DNA from: Chloroflexota bacterium
Lineage (GTDB): Bacteria > Chloroflexota > Anaerolineae > 4572-78 > J111
DNA length: 7,943 nucleotides
Reading direction: 5' to 3'
Assembly (NCBI GenBank): GCA_003695455.1
Contig: RFJF01000284.1
Coordinates: forward strand, 1 to 7,943
Shown here in pieces: positions 6,178 to 7,943 of the stretch (positions within the stretch are counted from its first letter, which is position 1; the number at the start of each line of letters is the position of its first letter). Under the pieces are notes generated by a model. That model saw only the letters and a list, made by a program, of their open reading frames with translations, ran no database searches and was not told the DNA's origin. A program made the position numbers and the translations under genes.

Positions 6178-7466
6178 AAATCCACGGGTCGTTTGGTTAG
6201 ATTTTTCAGCCAGTCTTCCAGCGGCGATAACACACGCTGCCAGGCATAGTGGCACTCAATGGCATCGCGGCCGTTGTGGGCCAGCTCGGCGGCCAGTTGT
6301 GGCTGTTCAAACAACTTCACTATTGCGGCGGCCAGTTCGTCGTTACCGTCTGCCAGCAAAACGTGGCGGCCATCTTCCAAATTCAGTCCCTCCAGAGCCA
6401 GCCGGGTACACACCACCGGAACCCCGGCAGACAAGGCTTCCAGCACTTTGTACTTTGTTCCGGCTCCGGACACCAGCGGAATGCACGCGACTGTGGCTTG
6501 CGCCAGGTAGGGGCGCACATCATCTACCTTGCCGGTTACAAATATGTGCCGGTTATCGGCCTGAGCCAGCAGTTGGGGCGGCGGGTATTGCCCCACAATC
6601 CACAGGCGGGCATCCGGGTATCGGCGGCGCACACGCGGCAAAATTGATTGCACCAATCGTTGGGCAGCTTGTTGATTAGGCAGATACGGCATATTGCCCG
6701 CAAATACAATAGTTGGCGCGTCGCACTTTGGGCGCTCGGAAAACGCAAAATATGCCGGGTCTACCCCATTTTCTGTGACCCACACGCGGTCCGGTGCAAA
6801 TCCGTACTGCTCTACAAAGATACGTTTATCCACCGGGCTGACCGCGATCACGCCGTCAAACCGGGCCAGATTCTCTTGCTCAAACCGGGCGGCCCGACGC
6901 GCTTCCAGAGCGAGCGCCAGCCGTCTGACTCCCCGTTCCGATTGCGCCACACGGCGCATCCGCACAGCTTCAACATCGTAAGAGGCCAACACCAGCCGGG
7001 TTGGCAAATGGCGGGTCTTTAAATTGAGCGCCACCGGGTTGATTTGGGGGCTGACAAACAGAAAATCCGGGGGAGACTGGGCCAACAATGCCTGCAATTT
7101 GGGTCGGGCAAAGGCCTCAATTTGGGGCAGCATGTCTGCCACCGCCCCGTGGTAGCGTGGCCCCACCACCGGTAACATTCTGCGCCGAAGGTAGCGGGCA
7201 ATTCGATGGTGAAACGGAAGTTTTGCCGGGCGATACGCAGCCGCGGTGGGCCGGGCCTGATTGGGTGCGGGTGGCAGGTGCCGTTCATCAACGGCCGCCA
7301 GCAGACGATCGGCGCGCCCGTGGGCCAAATTTTGGTGCGACGCAATAAAACAGAGCTTGCTGATAGAGCCTAAATATTGCGCCAAATGAAAATCCCGGAT
7401 TTCGCCGCCGGAAAAGCCGGGATAGTAGGGCCAATAGAAGGCCGAAAAGATGGACCGGTACGGCAT
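6174..7466 (-). CDS. GT4-type (GT-B fold) glycosyltransferase
   Basis: A complete 430-residue protein of normal length for the family. The N-terminal Rossmann domain starts with a beta strand and a GGEIRDFHLAQYL acceptor-side loop (20-32), of the kind seen in GT4 enzymes as a Gly-Gly-x-x-Arg loop. The C-terminal donor domain shows TENGVD (231-236), VFAGNM (254-259) opening the second Rossmann fold, PDARLWIVG (284-292), and a nucleotide-sugar site GAGTKYKVLEALSAGVPVV (334-352) with Lys338 and Glu343. The first Glu of the classical E-x7-E motif is replaced by small residues, as in the sugar-transferase subgroup named after PEP-CTERM/EpsH-associated loci, which it resembles in the YDVEAVRMRR region (163-172). 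It probably acts in the cytoplasm as a retaining transferase adding one sugar to the growing glycan. The ATG overlaps the preceding stop by one base, and GGTGA at 7474-7478 lies 7 nt upstream as a Shine-Dalgarno sequence. The 3' end overlaps the next gene by 4 bp. The gene looks more GC-rich than the flippase gene. Substrate unknown. Confidence 0.9.
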   Translation of the reverse strand: MPYRSIFSAFYWPYYPGFSGGEIRDFHLAQYLGSISKLCFIASHQNLAHGRADRLLAAVDERHLPPAPNQARPTAAAYRPAKLPFHHRIARYLRRRMLPVVGPRYHGAVADMLPQIEAFARPKLQALLAQSPPDFLFVSPQINPVALNLKTRHLPTRLVLASYDVEAVRMRRVAQSERGVRRLALALEARRAARFEQENLARFDGVIAVSPVDKRIFVEQYGFAPDRVWVTENGVDPAYFAFSERPKCDAPTIVFAGNMPYLPNQQAAQRLVQSILPRVRRRYPDARLWIVGQYPPPQLLAQADNRHIFVTGKVDDVRPYLAQATVACIPLVSGAGTKYKVLEALSAGVPVVCTRLALEGLNLEDGRHVLLADGNDELAAAIVKLFEQPQLAAELAHNGRDAIECHYAWQRVLSPLEDWLKNLTKRPVDL

Positions 7467-7943
7467 CAGCGGTTCACCCGGCGAGCCGCCGCCATCACGC
7501 CCGCCACTTTACCGGCAACATTGCCAACAACCACGCCAAACTTCTGTGTGGTCGGCTTTTTGACCCACAAATAGAGATAATGCACGGTATCAAACCAGAA
7601 CAACTTTGAAAGATGTGTCCCTTTCCAGCCAAAATTCTTCAGCACAAAGTAGGTGCGGTTGCGGGCGTAGGCATACATCCGTTGCCGGCCATCCACACGC
7701 CGGGGTAGTCCGTCCTCGCGGGGGGCGTTGAGGTGGTGAACCGCCGCCTGCGGCTCAAATATCAAAATAAACCCTGCCCGTCGAATTCTGGTACACACAT
7801 CAACCTCTTCAAAAACAGAGTAGGCGGCGGCATCAAACGCGGGGTCAAACCCGCCCACCTGCTTCAGCACGCTGCGCCTGAACGACATATTGCACCCCCG
7901 CAACCGGTCAACTTCAAGCGGCTTTTCCGCCTGAAAGGCAAAA
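7466..7943 (-). CDS. GT2 family glycosyltransferase, C-terminal part (5' end outside window)
   Basis: This is the C-terminal 158 residues of a glycosyltransferase that enters from the right edge; the reading frame is open to the last base, so the start and the nucleotide-binding N-terminal half are missing. The visible part matches the acceptor side of GT2 (GT-A fold) enzymes of the WcaA/rhamnosyltransferase type. It has GCNMSFRR (residues 16-23 of the visible part) followed by VGGFD, then FEEVDVCTRIRRAG (44-57), where the acidic pair plays the role of the ED catalytic-base motif, and AVHH (67-70), a conserved His region. The tail from about residue 85 is rich in Tyr, Trp and Arg and ends in a weakly hydrophobic Gly/Val/Ala stretch (136-153) that may touch the membrane. 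The expected role is transfer of a sugar from a nucleotide donor to a lipid-linked glycan at the inner membrane face; donor and acceptor cannot be read from sequence. Its TGA shares one base with the ATG of the next gene, indicating translational coupling. Family call is firm, specificity unknown. Confidence 0.85.
   Translation of the reverse strand, partial: FAFQAEKPLEVDRLRGCNMSFRRSVLKQVGGFDPAFDAAAYSVFEEVDVCTRIRRAGFILIFEPQAAVHHLNAPREDGLPRRVDGRQRMYAYARNRTYFVLKNFGWKGTHLSKLFWFDTVHYLYLWVKKPTTQKFGVVVGNVAGKVAGVMAAARRVNR

Noticed and set aside
5047..6255. Longer start for the GT2 at 5047-6177 (26 extra residues)
   Set aside because: The extra residues precede the canonical first GT2 strand, would overlap the previous gene by about 80 bp and do not resemble family members; ATG 6177 gives the usual ATGA coupling.
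6104..6679. Plus-strand open frame of 191 codons
   Set aside because: It is antisense to the clear GT2 and GT4 genes and spans their junction; its product is Pro/Arg-rich low-complexity sequence typical of a shadow frame in GC-rich DNA.
1..7943. CRISPR array, tRNA/rRNA genes, insertion sequences, phage or defence genes
   Set aside because: No regularly spaced repeats, cloverleaf, transposase frame or defence-type domain was seen on either strand; the content is explained by glycan assembly genes.

Overview
The window is one stretch of an exopolysaccharide or capsule-type assembly cluster. All seven protein genes lie on the minus strand, so the operon reads from right to left and enters from beyond the right edge. 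Six genes are complete and one is 5'-truncated. The host is probably a Chloroflexota bacterium (Anaerolineae-like). This rests mainly on the secreted protein at 4081-5019, which carries a 'VFLPIIFK' motif just after its signal peptide; that motif resembles the YLPLV-type motif common in exported Chloroflexota proteins. The taxonomic call is an inference. No rRNA, tRNA or housekeeping marker is present to confirm it.

Layout in transcription order: (1) C-terminal part of a GT2 glycosyltransferase (7466-7942, start outside the window); (2) GT4-type glycosyltransferase (6174-7466); (3) GT2 glycosyltransferase with a helical C-terminal extension (5047-6177); (4) secreted clan GH-A glycoside hydrolase, Asl1/GH128-like (4081-5019); (5) second GT2 glycosyltransferase with a C-terminal extension (2952-4079); (6) Wzx-type flippase (1494-2945); (7) divergent GT4-like glycosyltransferase (268-1497). 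The junctions are a 1-bp overlap (TGATG), a 4-bp overlap (ATGA), a 27-bp gap with a Shine-Dalgarno sequence, a 1-bp gap, a 6-bp gap and a 4-bp overlap (ATGA). This is the pattern of a single translationally coupled transcript.

Working model: the cytoplasmic glycosyltransferases extend a lipid-linked oligosaccharide, the Wzx protein flips it across the membrane, and the exported hydrolase trims, releases or edits the glycan outside. No initiating phosphoglycosyl transferase, Wzy polymerase, chain-length regulator or sugar-nucleotide synthesis gene is seen; these would have to lie beyond the right edge or elsewhere.

Positions 1-267 hold no gene. This AT-rich stretch has a small hairpin followed by a T-run on the minus strand (possible operon terminator) and an imperfect inverted repeat of about 58 bp built from ACGGAGT/ACTCC units. 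The cluster probably ends here. The most unusual points are the hydrolase embedded in the operon, the helical extensions on both complete GT2 enzymes, and the GGAGT/ACTCC repeat.
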